Shown piece by piece: positions 44,108-52,639 of a stretch of 64,000 bases of DNA. The stretch lies in NCBI GenBank assembly GCA_028736075.1, contig CP117875.1, forward strand, positions 2,108,001 to 2,172,000, given 5' to 3'. This DNA is from Chryseobacterium sp. KACC 21268. Lineage in GTDB: Bacteria; Bacteroidota; Bacteroidia; Flavobacteriales; Weeksellaceae. Position 1 is the stretch's first letter. Every line of letters starts with the position of its first letter. Both the position numbers and the translations under genes were made by a program. The notes under the pieces are model-generated. The model did not search any database, was not told the DNA's origin, and worked only from the letters and a program-made list of their open reading frames with translations.

Positions 44108-44662
44108 CTACAAAAACTTAATTTTCTTATTAAAAACTTCTTTGATCTCATCATTTCTAGAGATCATCAATCTTTCAAAACTCAATAATGAGATCTTCGC
44201 ACAAACTTCTGCATCAGCATCAGCTCTGTGGTGATTGAAGTCGATTTGATGTTGTTCTGCCAGGCTTTTCAATCCATAGCTTTTCAGATTTTTCCAAGCT
44301 TTTTTTGCAACGCCAATACTGCACAGATAATTAATTTTTGGCGTAAAAAATCCATAATGATCCAAGCAACCACGCAGAACATTCGCATCGAAAGAGGCGT
44401 TGTGAGCAATCATTAGATTTCCGTACATCAGATTTTCTATTTCATACCAAATATCTCCAAAAGTAGGAGCGTGCCTCACATCTTCCGGGTTGATGCCGTG
44501 AACCGCGACATTGTGATAATTGAAATATGGATAAGAAGGCGGTTTGATGAGCCAAGATTTGGTTTCTTTGATCACGCCATCTTCCACGATGCAAATTCCC
44601 AGCTCGCAAGCTGAGTTTTTTTCGTGAGTCGCGGTTTCGAAATCTAAGGCAATGAAGTTCAT
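44108..44662 (-). CDS. DEDDh 3'-5' exonuclease (DnaQ-like)
   Basis: The 184-residue exonuclease is of the polymerase-epsilon type. The four acidic residues and the histidine are visible: DFETATHEKNSACELG (D and E), IAHNASFDANVL (D) and HHRADADAEVCA (H and D). The ATG at 44662 overlaps the stop of the glycosyltransferase gene (ATGA); the longer open frame within that gene is not used. Stand-alone DnaQ-like enzymes act in DNA repair or RNA trimming. It lacks the polymerase-clamp motif I would look for, so its substrate is open. Confidence 0.9.
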   Translation of the reverse strand: MNFIALDFETATHEKNSACELGICIVEDGVIKETKSWLIKPPSYPYFNYHNVAVHGINPEDVRHAPTFGDIWYEIENLMYGNLMIAHNASFDANVLRGCLDHYGFFTPKINYLCSIGVAKKAWKNLKSYGLKSLAEQHQIDFNHHRADADAEVCAKISLLSFERLMISRNDEIKEVFNKKIKFL

Positions 44663-45645
44663 TCTTTTATTATTTTTTTTGATCCTAAAAAATGCTTGAA
44701 CATCAACCACTTTATTTGGTAATATGGATCGATCTGATGTTGCTGTCTCAGTTGTATCGACTTGGGAAGCTGAATATAAAAGTAGACGTGTGCCCTCAAA
44801 ACTGCCCAAAGAAATCGCCATCCATTTTTGTAAGCCAAATAAAAAGCGGCATAACCATCAAGGTGCAATCTGAAAAACAAGATGAAAAATACTTTCGAAG
44901 CTGGAAGATTCTTCAACATCATTGACAGATTATTCCTGAAATTTAGATAGGTTTTCTCTGGATTTTCCTTTTTCAACGTGCCACCACCAACGTGATAAAC
45001 TTTGGATTTTCCGGTGTAATAAATCTTCTTACCTTCATTTTTAAGTCTCCAGCAAAGATCGATTTCTTCTTGATGTGCAAAGAATCTTTCATCAAAACCA
45101 TTCATTTTCCAAAAATCCTCGGAACGCATAAATAAGGAACAGCCAGATGCCCAAAAGATTTCGGTCTCGTCGTCATATTGTCCGTTATCAAATTCTATAT
45201 TTTCAAAAACTCTTCCTCGGCAATACGGATAACCGAGATTGTCTATCAATCCGCCACCAGCACCAGCAAATTCAAATTTATCCTTCTGATTGTAATCCAG
45301 AATCTTCGGTTGGATCGCTGCGATATTTTGATCTTCGGAGAATAATCTTAAAATTGGAGCAATCCAATTCTCGGTCACTTCCACATCGGAATTCAGTAAA
45401 CAATAGATATCTGCTTTTATGGATTTCAATCCTTGGTTATAACCTGTTGCAAAACCAGAGTTGCTCTCATTTTGAATGATTTTGACTGATGGGAAATTTG
45501 ATTTTAAAAATGGAATAGAATCGTCGGTCGAAGCATTGTCGATCACATAAATCTCCGCTTCTTTGGAATGTAGAATGACAGACGGGAGGAATTTTTCCAG
45601 CCAGTTTTTTCCGTTCCAATTTAGGATTGCAATTGCGAGAGTCAT
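44659..45645 (-). CDS. Family 2 glycosyltransferase (rhamnosyltransferase-like)
   Basis: The 328-residue enzyme opens with the GT-A pattern AIAILNWNGKNWLEKFL, then VIDNASTDDS (nucleotide-sugar aspartates), SGFATGYNQGL and the DxD-type LLNSDVEVTE. FFAHQEEIDLCWRLKNEG follows. These are typical of O-antigen rhamnosyl- or related transferases. The C-terminal region includes hydrophobic stretches (ASKVFFILFFRLHLDGYAAFYLAY). Its ATG directly follows the stop of the acyltransferase gene, so the two are coupled and probably act on the same lipid A or saccharide product. Confidence 0.91.
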   Translation of the reverse strand: MTLAIAILNWNGKNWLEKFLPSVILHSKEAEIYVIDNASTDDSIPFLKSNFPSVKIIQNESNSGFATGYNQGLKSIKADIYCLLNSDVEVTENWIAPILRLFSEDQNIAAIQPKILDYNQKDKFEFAGAGGGLIDNLGYPYCRGRVFENIEFDNGQYDDETEIFWASGCSLFMRSEDFWKMNGFDERFFAHQEEIDLCWRLKNEGKKIYYTGKSKVYHVGGGTLKKENPEKTYLNFRNNLSMMLKNLPASKVFFILFFRLHLDGYAAFYLAYKNGWRFLWAVLRAHVYFYIQLPKSIQLRQQHQIDPYYQIKWLMFKHFLGSKKIIKE

Positions 45646-46524
45646 CTATTCTTCGTAGGTTTTGATTGCGTCTTGGTACTTCCATCTTCTGTGCGACCAG
45701 AGCCAATTATCAGGTCTTTTGTTGATGGTATTTTCCAAAAGTTTATGGAATTTTTTCACTACCTCGTGCTCCACAAACTTCTCTCCATCGGGATAGATCC
45801 TGTGGTAGTTCACTTGATAGTAACCACGTTTCACTTTCTTCATTTCGCAATAGATAAAAGCCATATCCATTCTGGTAGACAATTTATCATAGCCGATGAA
45901 AGCCGGTGTTTTCTGATTCAAAAACTTAAGTCCATAGTTGACGTTGGAAACGTGAGGCGTTTGGTCTGCTACGAACATATAAATAGAATTTCCGTCATTA
46001 GGATTTCGGAAAATATGTTTGATGACATCATTAGCTTCCAGAGACTGGTTGTCGAATCTATTTCTGATGGTCTTTATTTTTTGTTCCCAAAATTTGTTAC
46101 TCATTCTTCTGTAAACAGGATGTGAGTTTTCCTGAGGAACGATTGTTTTCAGAGCATTGAACCATTCCCAATTGAAAACGTGACCAGACAGAAGAATGAC
46201 GTTTTTTCCTTCTGATTTCGCTTCGTGGAAAAGATCTTGGTTTAAGTGTTGCATCCTCACTCTGGACTCGACATTGCTGATTGTAAAAGCTTTTAGCATC
46301 TCTGCAAGATAATCGCAGAAGTTTGCGAAAAACTTTTTGGAAATCATATTAATTTCTTCATCTGACTTTTCAGGAAAAGAGTTCTTTAGATTTTCTAAAA
46401 CTTCCTTTTTTCTATAGCCTACAATATAATAAGTAGTGAAAAACAAAATATCTGAAAATATATATAATATCTTCAGTGGTAATTTTGAAATTAATAATAA
46501 TATATTGAATAGAAATTGATTCAA
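45646..46524 (-). CDS. Lipid A acyltransferase (LpxL/HtrB family)
   Basis: This inner-membrane acyltransferase adds a secondary acyl chain to lipid A or a related lipid. The 292 residues have an N-terminal membrane anchor (LFNILLLISKLPLKILYIFS) and the HX4E catalytic motif in LLSGHVFNWEW. The block SIYMFVADQTPHVSNVNYGLKFL follows, as in LpxL-like proteins. It is first in the operon with the glycosyltransferase and exonuclease. The acyl chain and the exact substrate cannot be read from sequence. Confidence 0.9.
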   Translation of the reverse strand: MNQFLFNILLLISKLPLKILYIFSDILFFTTYYIVGYRKKEVLENLKNSFPEKSDEEINMISKKFFANFCDYLAEMLKAFTISNVESRVRMQHLNQDLFHEAKSEGKNVILLSGHVFNWEWFNALKTIVPQENSHPVYRRMSNKFWEQKIKTIRNRFDNQSLEANDVIKHIFRNPNDGNSIYMFVADQTPHVSNVNYGLKFLNQKTPAFIGYDKLSTRMDMAFIYCEMKKVKRGYYQVNYHRIYPDGEKFVEHEVVKKFHKLLENTINKRPDNWLWSHRRWKYQDAIKTYEE

Positions 46525-46609
46525 ACTATGTGTTTATTGGCAAATATACTGAAAAATGGCTGGATAATTGCTTAAATTTGGTGTTGTAAAAATCAATATT
46601 TTAATAAAA

Positions 46610-47158
46610 ATGAAAAGAAACATCTTAAAAATACTTTTTCTTGCAAGTCTTGTCACATTTTCCGCAGTCAGTGCACAAACTCAAGATAAGCCTTTGAGCA
46701 AAGAACAATTGGAAGCTAAAAAGAAAGCTGCGGCAGAGGAAAAGGCCAAATTACCGAAACCTTACCATCCTGAAGCCAATGCAGAATTGGAAATAAAAAA
46801 TGCGGTTGCACTTGCTAAAAAAGAACATAAAAATGTAGTTGTACAAGCTGGTGGAAACTGGTGCATCTGGTGTTTGAGATTCAACAACTATGTGCAGCAA
46901 ACGCCAGAACTTAAAAAATTGGTTGATGATAATTTTGTTTACTACCATCTGAACTGGTCGCCAGAAAATAAAAATGAGAAAATTTTCACAAGTTATGGCA
47001 ATCCTGGAGAGAAGTTTGGTTATCCGGTTTTCATCATTTTGGATGAGAATGGAACACAAATCCATACGCAGGATAGTGCAGTGTTGGAAGAGGGAAGTGG
47101 CTACAGTCTTGAGAAAGTGAAAGAGTTTTTCAATACTTGGAAACCGAAAAAATCATAG
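46610..47158 (+). CDS. Exported thioredoxin-family protein (CIWC)
   Basis: The product has 182 residues from the ATG at 46610, where the signal peptide starts (LKILFLASLVTFSAVSAQ). A helical, charged linker (LSKEQLEAKKKAAAEEKAKL) precedes a thioredoxin fold with active site GGNWCIWCLRFNNY and cis-proline region FGYPVFIILDENG. The CIWC dipeptide suggests a periplasmic oxidoreductase of the DUF255/thioredoxin_7 type rather than a classic DsbA. A -7-like TAAATTTG lies at 46573-46580. Confidence 0.87.
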   Translation: MKRNILKILFLASLVTFSAVSAQTQDKPLSKEQLEAKKKAAAEEKAKLPKPYHPEANAELEIKNAVALAKKEHKNVVVQAGGNWCIWCLRFNNYVQQTPELKKLVDDNFVYYHLNWSPENKNEKIFTSYGNPGEKFGYPVFIILDENGTQIHTQDSAVLEEGSGYSLEKVKEFFNTWKPKKS

Positions 47159-47177
47159 GAAGTACATTTCACAAAAA

Positions 47178-47210
47178 AAACCATCTCGAAAATATCGGGA
47201 TGGTTTTTTT
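47178..47210. terminator. Bidirectional terminator
   Basis: Arms 47178-47189 and 47195-47206 (12 bp, one wobble), five-base loop, flanked by A and T runs on the two sides. It serves both the thioredoxin-like gene and the ribosomal protein operon. Confidence 0.85.
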
Positions 47211-47228
47211 ATGATTTTTAAAATCTAA

Positions 47229-47747
47229 TTAAGCTTCTTCAGAAGGAGTCTCCTCTTCAACTTTAGCTTTTGGAGCTGCTGGTTTTGGAGCCTCTACTGG
47301 AGCATCAGAAACGATGTTGAAATCAAAGTTGTACTCTACATTTCTGTGAAGTCTGATCAATGCAGTCACTGTACCAGTTCTTTTGATTGTGTTTCCAGGG
47401 ATTTTTATATATTTTTTATCAACGTTTACACCAGCTTTTGCCAAAGCAGCAGCAAGGTCAGCATTGTTGATAGAACCGAATAGTCTGTCTCCAGTTCCTA
47501 CTTTTGCAGGGATCGTTACAGATGTTTTCTTCAATTGATCTACTACAGCATTTGCAGTAGCTACCAATTTAGCTTCTTCTTCTTTTCTAGATTCCAAAGT
47601 CGCTTCTAGAGCTGCTTTGTTTTTAGGCGTTGCTAATAAAGCAAAACCTTGAGGTAGTAAAAAGTTACGAGCGTAACCTGGTTTTACATTTACTGTATCG
47701 AACTCAAGTCCTAAGTTCTCTACGTCTTGTTTTAGGATAATTTCCAT
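47229..47747 (-). CDS. rplI: 50S ribosomal protein L9
   Basis: L9 binds 23S rRNA domain V and spans to the L1 stalk. The 172 residues start MEIILKQDVENLGLEFDTVNVKPGYARNFL, the N-terminal rRNA-binding fold. The long connecting helix and the C-terminal domain follow. A C-terminal extension of about 25 residues rich in Ala/Pro/Glu (EAPKPAAPKAKVEEETPSEE) is common in Bacteroidota L9. It is the third gene of the rpsF-rpsR-rplI operon, 129 bases after rpsR. Confidence 0.96.
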   Translation of the reverse strand: MEIILKQDVENLGLEFDTVNVKPGYARNFLLPQGFALLATPKNKAALEATLESRKEEEAKLVATANAVVDQLKKTSVTIPAKVGTGDRLFGSINNADLAAALAKAGVNVDKKYIKIPGNTIKRTGTVTALIRLHRNVEYNFDFNIVSDAPVEAPKPAAPKAKVEEETPSEEA

Positions 47748-47876
47748 TGTTGTTGTCCGTTTTAGAGATCCGAGTTCCGGGTTTTAAATCCGGTTTTCTC
47801 ATCACTTCGTTAGAATTTAATATTAATTCAGCAACAAAAGAAGCAGGCGAACCTACTTCCTTTATTTATTTTTGTC

Positions 47877-48179
47877 TTATTTCAAAAGATCTGCTACGTA
47901 AGGCATCAAAGAAAGGTGTCTTGCTCTTTTGATAGCTGCAGATACTTTTCTTTGGTATTTAAGAGAAGTTCCTGTGTATCTTCTTGGTAAGATCTTACCT
48001 TGTTCGTTTACGAATTGTAAAAGGAAGTCAGCATCTTTGTAATCTACATGCTTAATTCCGAATTTTTTGAATCTACAGTACTTTTTATCAGTTTTTGTAT
48101 TGATATCAAGTGGAGTAAGAAATTTTACTTCAGATTCACCTCCAGCAGAGGCTTGTTTTGCCATATCATCTATTGCCAT
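47877..48179 (-). CDS. rpsR: 30S ribosomal protein S18
   Basis: S18 pairs with S6 in the platform of the small subunit. The 100 residues contain the family core [45 protein letters not shown] and end with [11 protein letters not shown]. The N-terminal 20 residues ([20 protein letters not shown]) are longer than in E. coli, as usual for this phylum. It lies between rpsF and rplI in the conserved order. Confidence 0.97.
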   Translation of the reverse strand: MAIDDMAKQASAGGESEVKFLTPLDINTKTDKKYCRFKKFGIKHVDYKDADFLLQFVNEQGKILPRRYTGTSLKYQRKVSAAIKRARHLSLMPYVADLLK

Positions 48180-48206
48180 GATTTTAAAATTTTAAAAGGT
48201 TAATAA

Positions 48207-48548
48207 TTAAGCTTTAGCAGATTTGATTTTGCTTCTTCTTGTTACTGCATAATCGATAGCGTGTTTGTCAAGTTTAGTCGTTAAATAACGGATCACTCTC
48301 TCATCACGTTTGAAAGCAGTTTCAAGATCTGCAACTACAGTTCCTTCTCCTTTGAATTCGATCAGTGTGTAAAAACCATTCTTTTTCAATTGAATAGGAT
48401 AAGCTAATTTCTTAAGTCCCCAATTTTCTTTGGCAACGATTTCGCAATTGTTTGAAGTCAATAGATCTTCAAATTTTTTCACTGCTTCCTCCACCTGAGC
48501 ATCAGATAGAACGGGAGTTAAAATGAAAACAGTTTCGTAATTGTTCAT
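48207..48548 (-). CDS. rpsF: 30S ribosomal protein S6
   Basis: S6 is a 113-residue ferredoxin-like fold protein that binds 16S rRNA with S18. The start [22 protein letters not shown] and the middle [23 protein letters not shown] are diagnostic, and the basic end ([11 protein letters not shown]) fits. It is the first gene of the operon and carries a near-consensus promoter 32 bases upstream. No S6/S18 autoregulatory RNA motif is recognised in the short leader. Confidence 0.97.
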   Translation of the reverse strand: MNNYETVFILTPVLSDAQVEEAVKKFEDLLTSNNCEIVAKENWGLKKLAYPIQLKKNGFYTLIEFKGEGTVVADLETAFKRDERVIRYLTTKLDKHAIDYAVTRRSKIKSAKA

Positions 48549-48580
48549 AATGTTAATTTATTAATTAAAAATTCGAGTTG

Positions 48581-48610
48581 CAAAAGTACAACTTTTTTCT
48601 AAACTACAAA
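48581..48610 (-). promoter_or_regulatory. Bacteroidota-type promoter of the rpsF operon
   Basis: On the minus strand TTTG (48607-48610), 18 bp, TACTTTTG (48581-48588). Both boxes are perfect matches to the consensus, fitting a highly expressed operon. Confidence 0.8.
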
Positions 48611-48620
48611 CACTTAGCAT

Positions 48621-48649
48621 AAAAAAATCCCGTCAAAATTGACGGGATT
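48621..48649 (-). terminator. Rho-independent terminator of the T9SS protein gene
   Basis: Arms 48626-48635 and 48640-48649 (10 bp, GC-rich core), four-base loop, followed on the minus strand by a T run. Confidence 0.88.
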
Positions 48650-48670
48650 AAAATTTGATTTTAAAAATGA

Positions 48671-50308
48671 TTATTTCTTGATTACTTTATTAGAAGTAGT
48701 AGAGCCATCTTCCATAGTTGTTGTTACAACGTAAACTCCAGAGTTGAACTTGCTGAAATCGATTTGAGATTTAGCTTCGTTGATTTCTTTTGTCAACAAT
48801 TGTTTTCCAGTTACATCAAATACTCTGATAGATTTGATTTTTCCTTGAGTTTCGATGTTGAAGATATCTTTAACAGGGTTTGGATAAGCTTTGATTCCAT
48901 TTTTAGAAACGTCTGAAACTGCTAGTGTTCCAATGTTTAGAGTGTAATCTTCAACTTGTCCGTACGTAGAAGTGCCACAAGGTGTAACGTTTCCTCCTAA
49001 TGAACTGTCGTGCAATCTAACTCTCATACGTGTTGTTCCAATAGTAGCTGTAGCAGGAATTGTTATAGATCCTGTCCAAGGTGATACCTTTGTTGGAGTA
49101 ACTAAAACTTGTTCTCCTGCATCTGCAAAGTCTTTGTCGTTATTCAAATCAATCCAAACTAAAACTTGATCATTGGAAAAAGATGTTCCTGAGAATGTAG
49201 CGGTAAAAGTGTAAGTACTTCCAGCTGTTACATTTCCTACGGTTGAAGTGAAATCTTCATAGCCTGCGGTAGCTGTTGAGCTTTTGTTGATGTCGGCAAA
49301 TGTAACGTTTGTTATCTTTTCAAAACTAGTGGAAGTTGCGCCTGCCGTACAGTATGCAGGAGCTGCAGTAGTGAAAGAATAAACGGTGGTACATCCAGTA
49401 GCTGAACCAACAGTGTTTTTAGGAACTACTCTCCAGTAATAAGTAGATGATGCATCTAGATTTGTAGCTGTGTAGCTTGTTCCAGAAATGTTACCCACAA
49501 GTGTTGTTGGGTTTTCTGTTTTATCCAAATAAACATCATACGAATCAGCGGTTCCTGTCGTTGGAGCAGACCAAGATAGTGTTTGAGAAGCAAAAGCAAG
49601 ATTTGTCGCACCATTTGCAGGTGAAGTCAATGTGGAACATCCAGGAGCTACAACTGGAAGAGGAGCAGTTACAACTTTGAAGTCATCAATTGCAAATCCA
49701 AACTGATCCTCAGATGTTGTCTGAATAGCAATATAAATTTGTTGTCCTGAGTACGCATTCAGATTGTAAGTGTATTCGTGCCACAGGGCATCGCTTGGAG
49801 TTGTTACAACAGCTGAAACTGCTGTGAAATTAGAAACTGCTGTTCCGGTAGTAGAAACCAAAACTTTGAATTTTTCTGCGCCATACTCGGCATCACAACC
49901 TTTAGCCCAAAAGCTTACAGAAGCTCCTAGACCAGCCGTTAACTGCACTTGTGGAGAAATTATCCAGTCATTGTTCCAAGGTGCAGTGGTTGCAGCAAAG
50001 TTGACCATCATTTTTTCTCCTGTTCTAGCACTCCAATCTGAAGTTTCAGAAGGTGTCATTGGAGGTGTAGTTGTGTTTGAATTGAAAACCTGAAAAGATT
50101 TAGCAACCTGAGTATTTGGAAATGTAATTCCTGTAAAACCATAAGTTGGTTTCAAATCAACATCTGTAAGTGTCCAGGCACCTACATTTGCAATTGCAAA
50201 ATCTGTGTACGTTTCAAAACTGTCTTCAAATAGGACTGTTTGAGCATTCATAACATTGGATGTGGACAGGCCTGCCAATGCTACTAAAGAGAATAGAATT
50301 TTTTTCAT
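48671..50308 (-). CDS. T9SS cargo protein with adhesin, FN3 and GEVED domains
   Basis: This secreted protein of 545 residues has a signal peptide at 1-22 (ALAGLSTSNVMNAQ). In order it shows a choice-of-anchor J / cleaved-adhesin jelly roll at about 25-215 (LFEDSFETYTDFA, NDWIISPQVQLTAGLGASVSFWA, FAIDDFKVV), a fibronectin type III-like domain at about 225-315 (SYDVYLDKTENPTTLVGNIS), a GEVED domain at about 320-458 (VLVWIDLNNDKDFADAGEQV, TSTYGQVEDYTLNIG), and a type A sorting domain (GIKAYPNPVKDIFNIET, VFDVTGKQLLTKEI, KFNSGVYVV, KVIKK). Such layouts occur in surface adhesins and in peptidase companions; no protease domain is present. Confidence 0.94.
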   Translation of the reverse strand: MKKILFSLVALAGLSTSNVMNAQTVLFEDSFETYTDFAIANVGAWTLTDVDLKPTYGFTGITFPNTQVAKSFQVFNSNTTTPPMTPSETSDWSARTGEKMMVNFAATTAPWNNDWIISPQVQLTAGLGASVSFWAKGCDAEYGAEKFKVLVSTTGTAVSNFTAVSAVVTTPSDALWHEYTYNLNAYSGQQIYIAIQTTSEDQFGFAIDDFKVVTAPLPVVAPGCSTLTSPANGATNLAFASQTLSWSAPTTGTADSYDVYLDKTENPTTLVGNISGTSYTATNLDASSTYYWRVVPKNTVGSATGCTTVYSFTTAAPAYCTAGATSTSFEKITNVTFADINKSSTATAGYEDFTSTVGNVTAGSTYTFTATFSGTSFSNDQVLVWIDLNNDKDFADAGEQVLVTPTKVSPWTGSITIPATATIGTTRMRVRLHDSSLGGNVTPCGTSTYGQVEDYTLNIGTLAVSDVSKNGIKAYPNPVKDIFNIETQGKIKSIRVFDVTGKQLLTKEINEAKSQIDFSKFNSGVYVVTTTMEDGSTTSNKVIKK

Positions 50309-50418
50309 AATAAAAATTTATTTTTTGATTCATTTCAAAATTATGAAAAAAAACTTAACAAACGTTAATAAATTATGATTTTAACATTTATATAATCTTA
50401 AATGTGTGTCGTGTATAA

Positions 50419-51768
50419 CTATTTTTCACTTTTAATATCATTAATAAAATTGACTTTAAGCACCTCGTACAAAGAATGACGGCTCACTAGAACAGAAAAA
50501 ATTGACGACATCATCCCGGCTAACATCAAGTGAAATATCAAAGAATGTCGGTCCGTCATTTCCAAAACCAAAATCGCTGATGTAAAAGGCGCTCGTGTAA
50601 TTCCTGTGAGAAAAGCGACCATTCCTGCCAAGATCAAAACATTCGTTTCATTATCCGTAAGATTCATAATGTTCGCAAAAACACTTCCAATAGATGCGCC
50701 AGTAGAAAGCGCCGGTGCAAAAATTCCACCTGCGCCACCAGATGTAAAAGCCAAAGCCGGACCCAACATTCTGAGAATTGGAACGTACCAAGCTTCCGTT
50801 TTATTTTCTGTAAACAGAACCCTCTCTATAATGTCTTTTCCAGAACCAAGAATATCTCTATTGATGAAATAGGCAATTGTAGCAACGATGAGTCCGCAGA
50901 TTACAAGAAATACGACATTGGAAAAATCGGTTTTTAATTTCTTTTTTAATCGATTGATTTTCAACATTGCCACAGAAAGCTGACTGCTCAGTATTCCACA
51001 AATGCCAGAAGTGAAAACAATCGGGAACATAATCCACAAAGTCACATCGCTCGTTTTTGGATAGCCAAGATATAAATAAGAACCAGCAAAAGATTGCGCT
51101 GTAAGTCCAGCAATGATAACCGCCGTGAACAAGGCAGTTTTGAAATAATTGATGTGCGTCTTCGACAATTCTTCCACCGCAAAAACAATTCCTCCAAGTG
51201 GTGTGTTGAAAGCGGCGGAAAGTCCAGCTGCCGCACCGGTCAAAATCATATTTTTCTTAGAAATTTTTGGCCACCAGTCGGGTAGGAGCTCATAAACTTT
51301 TCGGAACACAGAACCAGCGATCTGAATGGTCGGTCCTTCACGTCCAATTGCGCCTCCGCTAGAAACCAAAACGAAACTGGAAAGAATTTTTATAATGATG
51401 ATCCTTAGACTCAATAATTTATAGATCAAATGATTGTCTTTTGGATTGGCAAGTTCTACGGCGGCCATTACCTGCGGAATTCCGCTTCCCTTTGCAAACG
51501 GCGCATATTTCTTTACCAGCCACCAGGAAAGCACGAAACCAATAGGCGTGATAATGAAGATCATCCAAAGATTCCAATTCAATATCTTATTGAGTGTGTG
51601 CTCGCCAAAAGCAAATATCTGAGCGTACAAAACTGCAATGATTCCCGTAATGATAGAGCCAATCCAAAATGGAACAGCCTGCAGAAGGTTTTCCTTCAGC
51701 CTTTCATTATGAATGTTATCAAAAGATCTCTTGAGAACTTTCCTGATGTACAGTAATAATCTTTTCAT
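50419..51768 (-). CDS. ClC-family chloride/proton antiporter
   Basis: This integral membrane protein of 449 residues is of the ClC family. The three anion-pathway signatures are present: GSGIPQVMAAVEL, GREGPTIQIAG and GGAGGIFAPALSTG. The glutamate in GREGP corresponds to the external gating Glu of E. coli ClcA, which points to an exchanger rather than a channel. The selectivity Ser in GSGIP is also conserved. No CBS domains follow. It lies two bases after the folP stop, so both share a transcript, without obvious functional link. Confidence 0.93.
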   Translation of the reverse strand: MKRLLLYIRKVLKRSFDNIHNERLKENLLQAVPFWIGSIITGIIAVLYAQIFAFGEHTLNKILNWNLWMIFIITPIGFVLSWWLVKKYAPFAKGSGIPQVMAAVELANPKDNHLIYKLLSLRIIIIKILSSFVLVSSGGAIGREGPTIQIAGSVFRKVYELLPDWWPKISKKNMILTGAAAGLSAAFNTPLGGIVFAVEELSKTHINYFKTALFTAVIIAGLTAQSFAGSYLYLGYPKTSDVTLWIMFPIVFTSGICGILSSQLSVAMLKINRLKKKLKTDFSNVVFLVICGLIVATIAYFINRDILGSGKDIIERVLFTENKTEAWYVPILRMLGPALAFTSGGAGGIFAPALSTGASIGSVFANIMNLTDNETNVLILAGMVAFLTGITRAPFTSAILVLEMTDRHSLIFHLMLAGMMSSIFSVLVSRHSLYEVLKVNFINDIKSEK

Positions 51769-51770
51769 AC

Positions 51771-52604
51771 TCAGAGCTTCAAAGTTTCTGGATTGTGCAG
51801 GCGGATGATCTTCGCGCCTTTTTCTATTAATTTCAAATGTAGATCTAAAGTTTCTTTTTCAACTTCATTGGCTTGTTTCCCCAATGGTTTGTAGATAAAT
51901 GACTTCTTCGAGATTCCTGCAAGAATAGGATATTTTCCAAAACCGATGTATTCAAATTCATCAATCATTTTGTATTGGTCGTCAACCGTTTTTCCAAATC
52001 CGAAACCTGGGTCGAGGATGATGTCTTTGATTCCTTTTTGATTTAATTCTAATAATTTCTCTGAGAAAAATCGATTGATTGACAAAATGATATCATCAAA
52101 CTTAATTTTCTCGTGCATCGATTCGTAACTCGGATTGATGTGCATCAATATATAAGGTAAACCCGTTTGCGAAACCACATTCAGAAGTTCAGAATCAAAT
52201 TGTCCAGCCGAAATGTCATTCACCAAATCGATTCCTTCATCAAAACCAAATTTCACAACGTCAGCATAAAACGTGTCCAGCGAAATCAAACTTTCCGGAA
52301 ATTCTTTTTTGATTAATGAAATCACATTTCCAATTCTTCGGATTTCCTCATCAGCCTTCAAATATTCTGCATTTGGTCGCGTAGACTGTGCGCCAATATC
52401 GATGATGCTTGCGCCGTTTTTCAGGAGGTTTTCTGCTTGTATCAGCGCATTTTTTTCAGAATTAAATTTCCCGCCATCCGAAAAAGAATCGGGCGTGAGG
52501 TTCAAAATTCCCATTAATTTTGGCTTCGACAAATCAACCAATCTGCCATTGCAATTGATTGAAAAAGGATTATCGTTTTGGGAATTGGTAACAGAAAAGT
52601 TCAT
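51771..52604 (-). CDS. folP: Dihydropteroate synthase
   Basis: FolP joins p-aminobenzoate to the pterin diphosphate in folate synthesis and is the sulfonamide target. The 277 residues hold the standard motifs: MGILNLTPDSFSDGGKF (pterin site, Asn), SIIDIGAQSTRPNAE, VNDISAGQFD, DPGFGFGKTVDDQY and a final IIRLHNPE in place of the usual RVHDV. Everything needed for activity appears present. It is first in a short operon with the ClC gene. Confidence 0.95.
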   Translation of the reverse strand: MNFSVTNSQNDNPFSINCNGRLVDLSKPKLMGILNLTPDSFSDGGKFNSEKNALIQAENLLKNGASIIDIGAQSTRPNAEYLKADEEIRRIGNVISLIKKEFPESLISLDTFYADVVKFGFDEGIDLVNDISAGQFDSELLNVVSQTGLPYILMHINPSYESMHEKIKFDDIILSINRFFSEKLLELNQKGIKDIILDPGFGFGKTVDDQYKMIDEFEYIGFGKYPILAGISKKSFIYKPLGKQANEVEKETLDLHLKLIEKGAKIIRLHNPETLKL

Positions 52605-52639
52605 TTTAAATTTTAAATAAGGAATATTTTAAAACAATT

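Noticed and set aside
44663-44821. Longer start for the exonuclease inside the glycosyltransferase gene
   Set aside because: The extra residues are a shadow of the other gene's sequence. The DEDDh fold begins at the ATG at 44662, which overlaps the stop.
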